A stretch of 64,000 bases of DNA, from NCBI RefSeq assembly GCF_018332715.1, contig NZ_BOQP01000036.1, positions 109,249 to 173,248 on the forward strand. The letters run 5' to 3'. Numbering within the stretch: position 1 is the first letter of the stretch; each line of letters begins with the position of its first letter. The notes below the pieces were generated by a model, which saw nothing but the letters and a program-made list of their open reading frames with translations, made no database searches and was not told where the DNA came from. The translations under genes and the position numbers were made by a program. Source of the stretch: Winogradskya consettensis (GTDB lineage Bacteria; Actinomycetota; Actinomycetes; Mycobacteriales; Micromonosporaceae). Shown piece after piece: positions 16,029 to 24,721 of the stretch.

Positions 16029-17096
16029 ATGAGCCTGCTTTTTGAACCGCTGGAGCTGCGTGGGGTGCGGCTGCCCAACCGGATCGCGATGGCGCCGATG
16101 TGCCAGTACAGCGCCGCGGAGGACGGGTTGCCGCACGACTGGCATCTGGTTCATCTCGGTGCCCGGGCGGCCGGCGGAGCGGGCCTGGTCATCACCGAGG
16201 CGACGGCCGTGCTGCCGCAGGGGCGGATCAGCCCGCAGGACGTCGGGCTGTGGTCGGGGGCGCACGTTGACGCCTGGCGGCCGATCACCTCGTTCATCAA
16301 GGCGCGCGGGGCGGTCCCGGCGGTGCAGCTCGCGCATGCCGGGTTCAAGGCTTCGACCTACCGGCCGTGGGCGGCCGAGCGGGGCGGGGTGCCGGATGCG
16401 CTCGGCGGGTGGCCGGTCGTCGGTCCCGGCAACGAGCCGTTCACACCGGGATACCGTACGCCGCAAGCACTGACGACCGCCGGGATCGCTGAGGTGGTCG
16501 ACGCGTTCGGTTCGGCTGCACGCCGTGCGCTCGACGCCGGGTTCGCCGCGGTGGAGCTGCACGCCGCGCACGGCTATCTGCTGCACGAGTTCCTGTCGCC
16601 GCTGACGAACAAACGCACCGATGGGTACGGCGGGGACTACTCCGGGCGTACCCGGCTGCTGTTCGAAGTGGTCCGTGCTGTCCGCGAGGCGATCGGCGAC
16701 GAGGTGCCGTTGCTGACCCGCATCTCCGCGACCGACTGGCTCGACGGCGGCTGGACGGCCGGCGACAGCGTCACGCTGGCCAAGGATCTCGCGGCGGCGG
16801 GCGTGGACCTGGTCGACTGCTCGACCGGCGGCATCTCCCCGGCGGCCGAGATTCCGCTCGGTCCCGGCTACCAGGTGCGGTTCGCCGCGAAGGTGCGCCG
16901 CGAGGCCGGCATCCCCACCGGCGCGGTCGGGCTGATCACCGCCTCGAAGCAGGCCGAGGAGATCATCACCGCCGGCCAGGCCGACCTGGTCCTGCTCGGC
17001 CGGGAACTGCTCCGCGACCCGAACTGGCCGCTGCGTGCCGCTGCCGAGCTGGGTGCCACACCCCGGCGGCCGGATCAGTACGCCCGGTCCGCCTGA
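16029..17096 (+). CDS. Old yellow enzyme family oxidoreductase (YqjM-like)
   Basis: This 355-residue FMN-dependent ene-reductase begins SLLFEPLELRGVRLPNRIAM. APMCQYSAAEDG holds Cys25, which marks the thermophilic-like/YqjM subclass that tunes the flavin. ELHAAHGYLLHEFLSP supplies the catalytic-pocket HAAH, and NKRTDGYGGDYSGR follows as in the family. GAVGLITASKQAEEII and LVLLGRELLRDPNWPLRAA close the barrel. It reduces activated C=C bonds with NAD(P)H. The ATG at 16029 has CAGGGAG about ten bases upstream. It ends eight bases from the convergent gene at 17104. Confidence 0.93.
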   Translation: MSLLFEPLELRGVRLPNRIAMAPMCQYSAAEDGLPHDWHLVHLGARAAGGAGLVITEATAVLPQGRISPQDVGLWSGAHVDAWRPITSFIKARGAVPAVQLAHAGFKASTYRPWAAERGGVPDALGGWPVVGPGNEPFTPGYRTPQALTTAGIAEVVDAFGSAARRALDAGFAAVELHAAHGYLLHEFLSPLTNKRTDGYGGDYSGRTRLLFEVVRAVREAIGDEVPLLTRISATDWLDGGWTAGDSVTLAKDLAAAGVDLVDCSTGGISPAAEIPLGPGYQVRFAAKVRREAGIPTGAVGLITASKQAEEIITAGQADLVLLGRELLRDPNWPLRAAAELGATPRRPDQYARSA

Positions 17097-17103
17097 GCGA
17101 TTC

Positions 17104-18078
17104 TCAACCGCACTCGGCGAGGTTCCGCTCCAGGTCGACGAGTTCGAGATCGACTGTGTACAGCAGGAAGTCGGCCGTCACGGGGAAGACGGCCGTCCAG
17201 TCGTGGGTTCGGAGCCGGGTCGCCGCAGCGCACATCACGCGCCGGCCCCACTCCGAACCCGCCCCGGCATCGTGGTCGTCGGCGTCGAGCAGGGTGAGCT
17301 CCTGGCGTACCAATCGGATCGGTCCGGTGTTGCCGAGATCGATGTCGGCGACGTAGTTGTAGTCCGGCGGCGACCACTCGTACTCGGCGTCGACGTCGGT
17401 CGCGATGTAGATCTCGCAGTCCAGGTCATTGGCGAGGTGGTAGCTCAGCGCTATGCGGCTCACCGGGCCGTCGAACTTCAGCGCCGCCACGGCCTCGGGG
17501 ACGAGCGCGACGAGCGCGTCCTCGACGGCCCGGCACTCCGCCTCGAGGTCGAACCCGGCAGGCGGGCGCTCGTAACGCAGCTCGCGTCCCGCGACGATCC
17601 GGACGAGACCGTGGTCATCGTGCTCGGCCACGAGGCGGGGTGTCAGGTCGTGAAGGACGCGGGTGATGAGCCCGTCGGTGTACTCGTACGACTCGCGATC
17701 TGAGCCTCGCCGCGCCGTCAGCTCGGCTGAGCGCATCAGCCCGTCCACGTAGCGATATTCGTGCAGGTAGATCCGCTGCCCGTCCGCGTCGAAGTGCGCA
17801 GCCTCAACCACGTCGCCGGCGTACCGCATGAACGTCTCGTAATTGAGGCGCCCACGGAGAAACCCGCTGTATTTCTCGGTCACCGCGACACGGCCCTCGG
17901 TGTCGAACCCGATGCGCAGGACGTCGCGGTTCAGCGGCGGGCGGGCGTCCAGGCGGCGTCCCGGTTTGAGGAGGTCGCGTTCGAAGTGCAACGGCCGGGG
18001 GTCGAGACCGGGCCAGGTGTACCACTCCCAACGCGCGACAGTCGCCGTGGCAGCCGTCTTGCGAGCCTCATAGTTCAT
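17104..18078 (-). CDS. Unrecognised 324-residue protein, coupled to a TetR regulator
   Basis: I do not recognise a family. The protein is soluble, with no signal peptide or membrane helix. It is rich in aromatic and acidic residues, with many Y/W/F-containing strands (EKYSGFLRGRLNYETFMRY, IYLHEYRYVDGLMR, SYEYTDGLITRVLHDL). The pattern suggests a mostly beta fold, possibly made of repeated hairpins in the first half. The ATG at 18078 overlaps the TGA of the upstream TetR gene (ATGA), so the two are translated together and the regulator probably controls it. Codon use looks native. Confidence 0.7.
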   Translation of the reverse strand: MNYEARKTAATATVARWEWYTWPGLDPRPLHFERDLLKPGRRLDARPPLNRDVLRIGFDTEGRVAVTEKYSGFLRGRLNYETFMRYAGDVVEAAHFDADGQRIYLHEYRYVDGLMRSAELTARRGSDRESYEYTDGLITRVLHDLTPRLVAEHDDHGLVRIVAGRELRYERPPAGFDLEAECRAVEDALVALVPEAVAALKFDGPVSRIALSYHLANDLDCEIYIATDVDAEYEWSPPDYNYVADIDLGNTGPIRLVRQELTLLDADDHDAGAGSEWGRRVMCAAATRLRTHDWTAVFPVTADFLLYTVDLELVDLERNLAECG

Positions 18079-18653
18079 GACTGGGCCTCGATCATGGCGA
18101 CGAGGGTGTCGACGAGCTCCTCCGTGGTGATGCCGCCCCATTTCTCGTCGGCGAGCTGGCTGCTGACCTGCATGCCGGCGATCCCGTTCGCGCTGCTGAT
18201 GAGCAGGGCCGTGTAACGCCGGGCGGCCTGCTCGCCGACGAGGCCGGCGACGATGGCCAGGAACTCGCTCTGGCTGCGTTGCGCGGCGCGGGCCAGCGCG
18301 GCCGGGTCGCCGGGCGGGTGGCTGAACATGACTTTGTAGAGGTGTGGCTGCGTGCGGCCGATCGCGATGAGGGCATTGAGACCGCCGCGCAGTTTCTCGC
18401 CGGAGGACAGGCCGGGGTCGGCGCGCAGGGCGTGCGTCCGGTCGCCGAGCTGCTCCCAGGCCTGCGTCCCGATCGCGATCAGCAGGCTCTCCTTGTCGGC
18501 GAAGTGGCGGTAAGGCGCACCGCGGCTGACCCCGGCACGCGCACCCACCTCGCGCAGTGTCACCGCGTCGAGGCCGCCCTCGTCGAGCAGCTCGGCGGCC
18601 GCGTCCAGCAGGGCGCGGCGGGTGGCGGCTGCGGACTCGGCACGGCTGGTCAT
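18075..18653 (-). CDS. TetR family transcriptional regulator
   Basis: This 192-residue regulator has the N-terminal TetR HTH: ATRRALLDAAAELLDEGG, then LREVGARAGVSRGAPYRHFADKESLL. A helical ligand/dimer domain follows, with the LYKVMFSHPP-type stretch of the TetR_C_33/WHG-like subgroup. The start at 18653 (MTSRAES) is favoured; the frame is open 12 codons further up. It is divergent from the SDR gene, and three TGAC-N3-GTCA sites lie in the shared spacer. It therefore probably represses itself, the coupled 17104-18078 gene and the SDR. Confidence 0.88.
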   Translation of the reverse strand: MTSRAESAAATRRALLDAAAELLDEGGLDAVTLREVGARAGVSRGAPYRHFADKESLLIAIGTQAWEQLGDRTHALRADPGLSSGEKLRGGLNALIAIGRTQPHLYKVMFSHPPGDPAALARAAQRSQSEFLAIVAGLVGEQAARRYTALLISSANGIAGMQVSSQLADEKWGGITTEELVDTLVAMIEAQS

Positions 18654-18677
18654 GGCGTGAATCGTACCGGCCTGCGA

Positions 18678-18746
18678 TGACAACGTCACCCGAGCCAGTT
18701 GACAGCGTCATCTCAATGCCGCACACTCAGTCAGGTGACAACGTCA
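18678..18746. promoter_or_regulatory. Three TGAC-N3-GTCA operator-like sites
   Basis: The palindrome TGACAACGTCA occurs at 18678-18688 and 18736-18746, with TGACAGCGTCA at 18700-18710. All share the form TGAC-N3-GTCA. The cluster fills the divergent spacer between the TetR gene and the SDR gene, and the third site overlaps the proposed SDR start codon. A triple perfect half-site match at such short range is good evidence for a TetR operator. Confidence 0.7.
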
Positions 18747-19619
18747 ACTGAAAGCCAAGAACTCGTGGTCGTTACCGGGGCGTCAACCGGGATGGGCGCG
18801 GCCACCGCCCTGGAGCTGGCCCGCCGCGGCTTCCACGTCCTTGCCGGGGTCCGCCGCGACAGCGACGGGACGGCCCTGCGCGCCGCGGGCATCGAGCCGG
18901 TGATCCTCGACATCACCGACCCGGACCACATCGCCGCGCTCGTGGCCCGCATCGCCGGCGATCCGCAGCGCCGCCCGTTGCGGGCGGTGGTGAACAACGC
19001 CGGTATCCCCGGCGCCGGCCCGATCGAGGTCACGCCGCTCGACCAATGGCGGCGCATCTTCGAGGTGAACCTCTTCGGGCACGTCGCGCTCATCCAGGCG
19101 CTGCTTCCCGCGCTGGTCCGCAGCAAGGGCCGCATCGTCAACATCAGCTCGCTCAACGGCAAGCTCTCCATGGCCGGCTACGGCCCGTACGCCAGCAGCA
19201 AATACGCGCTGGAAGCGATGAGCGACGCCCTGCGCAACGAGGTCGCCCCCTACGGCGTGCAGGTGGTCGTGGTCGAACCGGGCGGCGTCAAGACCGAGAT
19301 GGCCGGCACCGGACTCGCCGGCCTGGATCGGCTCAGCGCCGGCATGACCCCGGAGCAGAACGCGCGCTACGGGGATCTGGTGCAGGCGCTGCCCTCCCAC
19401 GTCGCCGCGTTCACCAAGGCCGGGGTGACCTCCGAGGTCGCGGCCAGGACGATTGCCGGGGCCGTCACGGACCGCAGACCCCGGACCCGCTACGTCATCG
19501 GCGCTACAGCCGGTTTCCTCATCCGTGCCTCCCGGATCCTGCCGGACCGGGTGCTCGACCGCATGACGACCTCCGACCTGCGTAAGCACTACCCCCGCAC
19601 AACCGCGCCGCGCCACTGA
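18735..19619 (+). CDS. Short-chain dehydrogenase/reductase
   Basis: This 294-residue classical SDR has the cofactor motif TGASTGMG (14-21), NNAG (87-90), catalytic Ser in IVNISSLNGK (138-139) and Y-x3-K in PYASSKYALE (Tyr152, Lys156). It oxidises or reduces an alcohol/ketone with NAD(P). The substrate is not predictable, although VVEPGGVKTEM resembles short-chain alcohol and steroid-type members. The GTG at 18735 gives the normal N-terminus. There is no ribosome site and the start sits inside an operator, so a leaderless transcript is likely. It is divergent from its probable TetR repressor. Confidence 0.9.
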   Translation: MTTSTESQELVVVTGASTGMGAATALELARRGFHVLAGVRRDSDGTALRAAGIEPVILDITDPDHIAALVARIAGDPQRRPLRAVVNNAGIPGAGPIEVTPLDQWRRIFEVNLFGHVALIQALLPALVRSKGRIVNISSLNGKLSMAGYGPYASSKYALEAMSDALRNEVAPYGVQVVVVEPGGVKTEMAGTGLAGLDRLSAGMTPEQNARYGDLVQALPSHVAAFTKAGVTSEVAARTIAGAVTDRRPRTRYVIGATAGFLIRASRILPDRVLDRMTTSDLRKHYPRTTAPRH

Positions 19620-19626
19620 AAAGGGC

Positions 19627-20058
19627 TCAGGTCCGGGCGTGCGGACTGCGCGGGCCGACGAGGCGGTGCAGCGCGGACCGCGCGACCGGAAGATAGCCCA
19701 GCACGACAGGCGCGAAGCCCTCCACGGTCAGCCCGGTCCTGGTGCCCGCGGGGATAGCCATGACGGTATGCCTCAGGATCAGGGGCACACCGATCGCGGA
19801 TACCGACCATGACCAGCTGCGTTCCGGACCGAGCTCGTCGACGTCCAGGATCCGGAACGCCACCCGCAGGCCGAACGGTCCGTGGACGACCCCGGCGGTG
19901 CGGGGGCTGAGCCGGTCGGCCGGGTAGTCCACCGACCGGATCTGCGGCGACCATTCCGGCCAGCGCCGTGGGCGCACGTAGCGGTCCCACACCTCGTCCG
20001 CGGGGAGCGGGCCGCTCGCCACGACGTCACGACGGATGGTCGGTCGATCCAGCATCAT
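19627..20058 (-). CDS. SRPBCC (polyketide cyclase/START-like) protein
   Basis: The 143-residue protein has the SRPBCC helix-grip pattern: an N-terminal strand, ADEVWDRYVRPRRWPEWSPQIRSVDY (family P-E-W-S-P motif), and the late strands SWSWSVSAIGVPLILRHTV and C-terminal helix APVVLGYLPVARSALHRLV. These proteins bind hydrophobic ligands or act as co-regulators. Two adjacent ATGs (20058, 20055) are possible starts. Either overlaps the end of the upstream regulator gene by about 30 bases, implying translational coupling with it. Confidence 0.78.
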   Translation of the reverse strand: MMLDRPTIRRDVVASGPLPADEVWDRYVRPRRWPEWSPQIRSVDYPADRLSPRTAGVVHGPFGLRVAFRILDVDELGPERSWSWSVSAIGVPLILRHTVMAIPAGTRTGLTVEGFAPVVLGYLPVARSALHRLVGPRSPHART

Positions 20059-22900
20059 GGCTCCCGGATGCCCCCGGCCGGGCGGGCCAATCCACCAGGG
20101 CCGACGCGGCGGCGGCCAGCAGGGGCATGCCCAGCCGGGAGGCCACTGAGTGAGCTCGTTCGGCAAGGGGTGCGGCAGCTGCGCGATCTCCGGCCTGCAC
20201 CAATGCGCGGGCATGGTCGTAGCGGATGCGGGCGAGGATCGGCGGTGAGTCCGAGGCGACCGCCGCCGCGCGCGTGAAGTCGTCGATCGCGGCGGCGGTA
20301 TCCCCTGCGACCAGCGCGAGCAGGCCGCTGAACCGGGCGACCGGTCCCATCACCGCGACCGGCCACCCGGCCAGCACCAGCTCGTCACGGTGCGGCTCGA
20401 GCAGGCCGCGCAGCAACGGCACCGCCTCGGCCGCGACCGTGTCTCCGGGCCGGGCGATCCGTAGTGCGGCCACCGACTCCGCGAGCAGCGCCAGCGTCGG
20501 GACCGTCCAGCCCTGTGGTGGCCAGCCGGCGAGGTTGTGGTGGGTGGCGAGGAACGCGGCGAGCCGGTCGGAGGCTTCGTCGTAGCGGCCGGTGTCGCAG
20601 CAGGCGAGCAGGAGGCTGGCCGGCCAGATCGGGAAGTGGGCGTCGAGTTCGATGTCGTCGGCGGCCTGGGCGAGGAGCTCCTCGGTGCGGCCCCATTCGC
20701 GAAAGAGCCAGTAGGTCTGGCCCTGCCAGGTCTGGCGGAGGGTGTCTGCGGGGATGACCGGGCGGTCGCGCAGGGAGTCGACCGCCTCGCGGCCGGGGCC
20801 GAAGAGCCAGCCCGCTGCCGCGTCGAAGGTGCCGCGCCAGAGGTTCATCATCGTGTCGAGGACGCCCTGCAGCCATTCTCCCTGCGGGCGGGGGTGCTCG
20901 GCGACCAGCGAGCGGTGTTCCTTGACGGCCGTGTGGACGGCGGGGAGGCGGCCCAGGCGGATGTGGTCGATGATCAGGGCGAGCAGGGCTTCGCTCTCGA
21001 AGTACGGGGAGCGGGCCTCGATGGCCGCCTTGCGCAGGTGCGCCGAGATGGCGGCGAGCTCGCCGGGGGACGCGTAGTCGTAGAGGCCCCAGCGGCACTC
21101 GTTGAGGACTTCGCAGCGTACCTCTGGGCTGTCGTCGGGTTTGAGCTCGTCGAGGGTGTCGCGGGCGAGGGCCGGGCCGGAGAGGTCGGTGGCGGTCGCG
21201 ACGGACATGGTGGACTTGTGGGCGAGGTGGGCCTGGAGCTGGAGGCGTACCGAATCCGCGGGAGGCCCCTCGTCCAGAGCCCGCAGCGCGCGGCGCAGCA
21301 GGAAGATCATCTGTTCGTCGACGAGGCCCGGGTCGGACCATTGGCGGGCCAGCCGCACCGCCGTCGTGGCCTGCAGCAACGGGTGGCCCTCGGCGGCCTC
21401 GTAGGCGTTGCGGTACTGCCGGGAGGCCTCGGCCGCCTCGCCGAGGTCGCGGCGAGCGTCACCCAGCGTCATCAGCAGTTCGGCGGTGATCGTGGCCGGG
21501 CCGCCGAGGACCAGACCGGCCTGCGCCCATTCGATCGCGGCGGCTGCCGAGTAGCCCTGGCGTTCGGCGCGGGCCGCGGCCAGGAGCGCTGCGGCCACGG
21601 ACTCGACCGGCAGGAGCCGGTGCGCCGCTTGCGCATGGCGGGCCATCTGCACGGCGACAGGCGTCGTGAGCCGCTCACCCCGGGCGATGCGTTCTTCCAT
21701 CCGCCGGTACGCGCTGAGCGCCGAACCACCGTCGTCCTGCACCGCCACCGGCGGCGACCCGTCGGCGAGCGATACCTCCAGCGGCAACTCCGCGAGCCGG
21801 TCGACCAGCTCGTCGAGCACCTGCCTCGCGACCGGGCTGAGCAGGTGCGCGTCGTCGAAGACCAGGACCAGCGGCACGGTCCGCAGCAGCGGGCGCAGCA
21901 GCGCCTCGAGCAGTGCGATGAGCTGGCCGAGGTCGCGGTCGCCGTCGAGCACGGGCCGGTCGCCGCCGCCCACGAAATCCGCGATGAGCCGACGCTGGGC
22001 CGGCGAGATGGAACCTTGGGAGAGGTCGCGGCGCAGGTGCGCCCAGATCGTCCCGGCAACCGTGCGCCACGGAGACAGGTCGTCGAGGTTGCGGCACCGG
22101 ACAACAAGCTCGGCATGCCCCGACGAGGCAGGCAGGGGGCGGTGGACGTCGATGCCGTCCTCGTGCAGGCTGATCAGGTCGAACGCGCGGGTCGTGGTTG
22201 CCGGGTCGAGCCCGTCCTTGTTGCCCTCCTCGAGCAGCTCCTCGGCGGCGGTCACCCCGTGGCGGCGCAAGGCATCCATCACCGTGAGCAGCCACAACGC
22301 GTCGTGGCGTTCCAGTCCGTGCGCCAGCGGCTGCGCGGACCACGCGGGCGCGCAGGCGTCCCGGCCCCGCATCAGCGCCGCGCGGGCCATCTGCTCGACG
22401 ACCTTTTCGCGTACGCGTAGGAGCTCGCCGGCGTATCCCCGCATCGGCTCCCCCGCCGGCCATTCGGGCCCGAACTCGGCGAACGGCTCACCGGTCCACG
22501 CCTGCGCCGCCGTCCCGTACGCCTGCGAGGCCTGCTCGTAGTCGCCCGCTTCGAGGCAGTCCAGCACCTTGCGGGCGGCGTGCTCGAAGCGGTAGGCGTC
22601 CACGAGCGTGCCGAGGTTGTCCCCGACGAGCTGGTAGCCGCGCGTCTGCCGGGCCGAGGTGATCGCGACGCCGTGGTCGCGCAGGATCCGGCGCAACCGG
22701 GCGATGACGGGCGCGAGCAGCGCGTCGCGGGCAGTCGGGTGCCCGGCGTCCCAGATCGCGCCGAGAAACGCCTCGGGGCGTAACGGTCCACGGGCCGCCA
22801 CCAGCACGGCGAGGGCCTTCTTCTCCTGGGTGCGGCGCAGCTGGGGGGTGCCGTCGACGAGGATCTGCACCCCGGCGAGCACCTGGATGTCGAGGTCCAT
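20027..22900 (-). CDS. SARP/AfsR-like regulator with BTAD domain, no visible P-loop
   Basis: The 957-residue protein opens with an OmpR-like winged helix (MDLDIQVLAGVQILVDGTPQ to about 95, including TARDALLAPVIARLRRIL and RGYQLVG). A BTAD helical domain follows (LVDAYRFEHAARKVLDCLEA). The central part has AELVVRCRNLDDLSPW and a Walker-B-like PLVLVFDDAHLL, as in AfsR/STAND activators. The Walker A segment that should precede them is absent. The last 500 residues are TPR-like helices (VRLARQWSDPGLVDEQM). Start at 22900: the open frame continues upstream only as antisense of the PAP2 gene. No ribosome site is seen. The target is unknown, perhaps the coupled SRPBCC gene. Confidence 0.82.
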   Translation of the reverse strand: MDLDIQVLAGVQILVDGTPQLRRTQEKKALAVLVAARGPLRPEAFLGAIWDAGHPTARDALLAPVIARLRRILRDHGVAITSARQTRGYQLVGDNLGTLVDAYRFEHAARKVLDCLEAGDYEQASQAYGTAAQAWTGEPFAEFGPEWPAGEPMRGYAGELLRVREKVVEQMARAALMRGRDACAPAWSAQPLAHGLERHDALWLLTVMDALRRHGVTAAEELLEEGNKDGLDPATTTRAFDLISLHEDGIDVHRPLPASSGHAELVVRCRNLDDLSPWRTVAGTIWAHLRRDLSQGSISPAQRRLIADFVGGGDRPVLDGDRDLGQLIALLEALLRPLLRTVPLVLVFDDAHLLSPVARQVLDELVDRLAELPLEVSLADGSPPVAVQDDGGSALSAYRRMEERIARGERLTTPVAVQMARHAQAAHRLLPVESVAAALLAAARAERQGYSAAAAIEWAQAGLVLGGPATITAELLMTLGDARRDLGEAAEASRQYRNAYEAAEGHPLLQATTAVRLARQWSDPGLVDEQMIFLLRRALRALDEGPPADSVRLQLQAHLAHKSTMSVATATDLSGPALARDTLDELKPDDSPEVRCEVLNECRWGLYDYASPGELAAISAHLRKAAIEARSPYFESEALLALIIDHIRLGRLPAVHTAVKEHRSLVAEHPRPQGEWLQGVLDTMMNLWRGTFDAAAGWLFGPGREAVDSLRDRPVIPADTLRQTWQGQTYWLFREWGRTEELLAQAADDIELDAHFPIWPASLLLACCDTGRYDEASDRLAAFLATHHNLAGWPPQGWTVPTLALLAESVAALRIARPGDTVAAEAVPLLRGLLEPHRDELVLAGWPVAVMGPVARFSGLLALVAGDTAAAIDDFTRAAAVASDSPPILARIRYDHARALVQAGDRAAAAPLAERAHSVASRLGMPLLAAAASALVDWPARPGASGSHDAGSTDHPS

Positions 22901-23264
22901 GACTACGTCGCGGGCCGCTCGTTCTGGGCCACGCAAGGTCCGTGCAAGGTTCGGTTGAGAGAGTGCGCTGACCGCTGTCGGGGATCGGGTGTCGGGGAGG
23001 ACATACCGAGACCGTACCGGCGGAGCGATGAGAGCACGAGCACACCGCTGTCCCCACCGGCACCAGGCGGGGTCAGCGGCGGGTTGGGGCACAGGCGCGG
23101 CGCGGAGCCTGGCGGGGCTCCTCGCCGCGCCTGCCGGACCACTATCCCCGGCTTCGCGCGCGAGCGCATCCGCTGTTCGCATGCGAGCGCCTACGCCGAT
23201 GGACAGCGGCCTTCGACACCACATCCCGGCGACTATCTCGTGAACATCTGGGTAACAGCTGCTC
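22901..23264. other. Divergent spacer between SARP-like regulator and PAP2 gene
   Basis: This 364-base spacer holds the promoters of both divergent genes. I see no convincing coding frame. Small open frames here have no ribosome site and atypical codon use. No clear large inverted repeat was found. Confidence 0.5.
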
Positions 23265-23951
23265 ATGACTCTGGGGACACGGCTGACCACCGCGGCCGCG
23301 ATCACCGTCGCGGTGCTGGTGCCGTTCGCCCTGCTCGCGATCATGGTCACCGGCGACTGGCGGCCCCTGCACGAGCTCGACGCGACGATCACGGCCGCGC
23401 TGCACGACTGGGCGCTGCGGCACCCCGGCTGGGTCATCGCGACCAAGTGGTGGACGAACGTCTTCGACCCGAACCCGCTGCGGCTGGCCGCCCTGGGCCT
23501 CGTGGTGTGGCTGCTGCGCCGCAAGCACCGCGCCGCCGCCGTGTGGGCCGTCGTCACCGTGGCCTCGGGCGGGATCCTGGGCGCTCTGCTGAAACTGCTG
23601 GTCGAACGGCACCGCCCGGACTTCCTCGAGCCGGTCGCCCGGGCCGCCGGGTACTCGTTCCCGTCCGGGCACGCGCTCAATGCCGCGCTCGTGTCGGGCG
23701 TCTTCGTGCTGGTGCTGCTCCCCGTCGTACGCCACCGGTGGTTGCTCTGGACCGGGGCAGCGACCGTGACCGTCCTGACCGGCGTCTCCCGCATCATCAT
23801 CGGAGTGCACTGGACCAGCGACGTGGTAGCCGGCTGGTTGCTCGCTGTGGCCGTGATCGCCGCGACGACGATGGCCTTCACCCACCGCGGCTTCCTGCCC
23901 GTCGCCGAGCACGGCGTCGACCCTTCGCTCTCCGTTTATTCGAAGGCGTAA
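23265..23951 (+). CDS. PAP2 family membrane phosphatase
   Basis: This 228-residue integral membrane protein of about six helices carries the full PAP2 catalytic signature: K-x6-RP in KLLVERHRPDF, PSGH in YSFPSGHALNAAL, and SR-x5-H-x3-D in SRIIIGVHWTSDVVAG. It probably dephosphorylates lipid phosphates such as undecaprenyl pyrophosphate or phosphatidic acid on the outer face. A second PAP2 gene starts 30 bases after its stop, in the same direction, so the pair may be co-transcribed. Confidence 0.92.
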   Translation: MTLGTRLTTAAAITVAVLVPFALLAIMVTGDWRPLHELDATITAALHDWALRHPGWVIATKWWTNVFDPNPLRLAALGLVVWLLRRKHRAAAVWAVVTVASGGILGALLKLLVERHRPDFLEPVARAAGYSFPSGHALNAALVSGVFVLVLLPVVRHRWLLWTGAATVTVLTGVSRIIIGVHWTSDVVAGWLLAVAVIAATTMAFTHRGFLPVAEHGVDPSLSVYSKA

Positions 23952-23981
23952 CTATCGCCGCCACCGGGTAATGCCGCGTCC

Positions 23982-24677
23982 ATGTCCGATGTCGCGGTTC
24001 AGTTCCTCAAGCGGATCCTCGCTCCCGTCCTCGCCCTGTTCGCGGTGATGGTCGGGCTGGGTCTGCTCATCACCAAGGTGCTCGAGAAGACCTGGCCGTT
24101 CACGGTCGAGGACACCGTCAACCGGGACTTCGCCGCCAACCGCGAGAGCTTCGGCAACGTCGCTTCGTTCATTTTCAGTACGATCGGCAGCACGCCGGTC
24201 ATCATCGGCGTCACCGCCGTCGTCGCGATCATCCTGCGGCTCACGCTCAAGCGGTGGCGCGAGCCGCTGTTCCTGTGCGCCGGCGTGATAGCCCAGGCGC
24301 TGATCTTCTTCTTCACCACGCTGCTGATCGACCGGCAGCGCCCCGAGGTCGCGCACATGGACAACTCGCCGCCGACCTCGAGCTTCCCGTCCGGGCACAC
24401 CTCCGCCGCCGTCGCGCTCTACATCGGCATGGCCGTGGTTCTCGTCGGGCTGACGAACCGCACCTGGCTCAAGACCCTGTGCTGGCTGCTGGTCCTCGTG
24501 CCGGTCGGCGTCGCCGTGGGCCGCCTCTACCGCGGCATGCACCACCCGACCGACGTCACCGCGTCGTTCTTCAACGGCATCATGTGCGTCTGGATCATGG
24601 CCCGCGCGATCCTCGATCGCAGCGTGCAGTGGACCCGCTCCACTCTGGCATCGAGAAAGGTCGCTGCCGCGCATTGA
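23982..24677 (+). CDS. PAP2 family membrane phosphatase
   Basis: This 231-residue protein has an N-terminal membrane helix (ILAPVLALFAVMVGLGLLIT), several further helices and PAP2 motifs: IDRQRPEVAH (RP), SSFPSGHTSAAVAL (PSGH) and GRLYRGMHHPTDVTAS (R-x5-H-x3-D). It has a longer N-terminal extracytoplasmic loop than its neighbour and is only distantly similar, so this is not a recent duplication. Its role is lipid-phosphate hydrolysis at the membrane, substrate unknown. Confidence 0.92.
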   Translation: MSDVAVQFLKRILAPVLALFAVMVGLGLLITKVLEKTWPFTVEDTVNRDFAANRESFGNVASFIFSTIGSTPVIIGVTAVVAIILRLTLKRWREPLFLCAGVIAQALIFFFTTLLIDRQRPEVAHMDNSPPTSSFPSGHTSAAVALYIGMAVVLVGLTNRTWLKTLCWLLVLVPVGVAVGRLYRGMHHPTDVTASFFNGIMCVWIMARAILDRSVQWTRSTLASRKVAAAH

Positions 24678-24721
24678 TAGGCGTAACGTAGCGCCTTATT
24701 CCCGCCCCGTTGGGGGGTGTC

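Noticed and set aside
20537..22420. 627-codon plus-strand open frame
   Set aside because: Antisense to the SARP-like regulator gene, which has recognisable domains.
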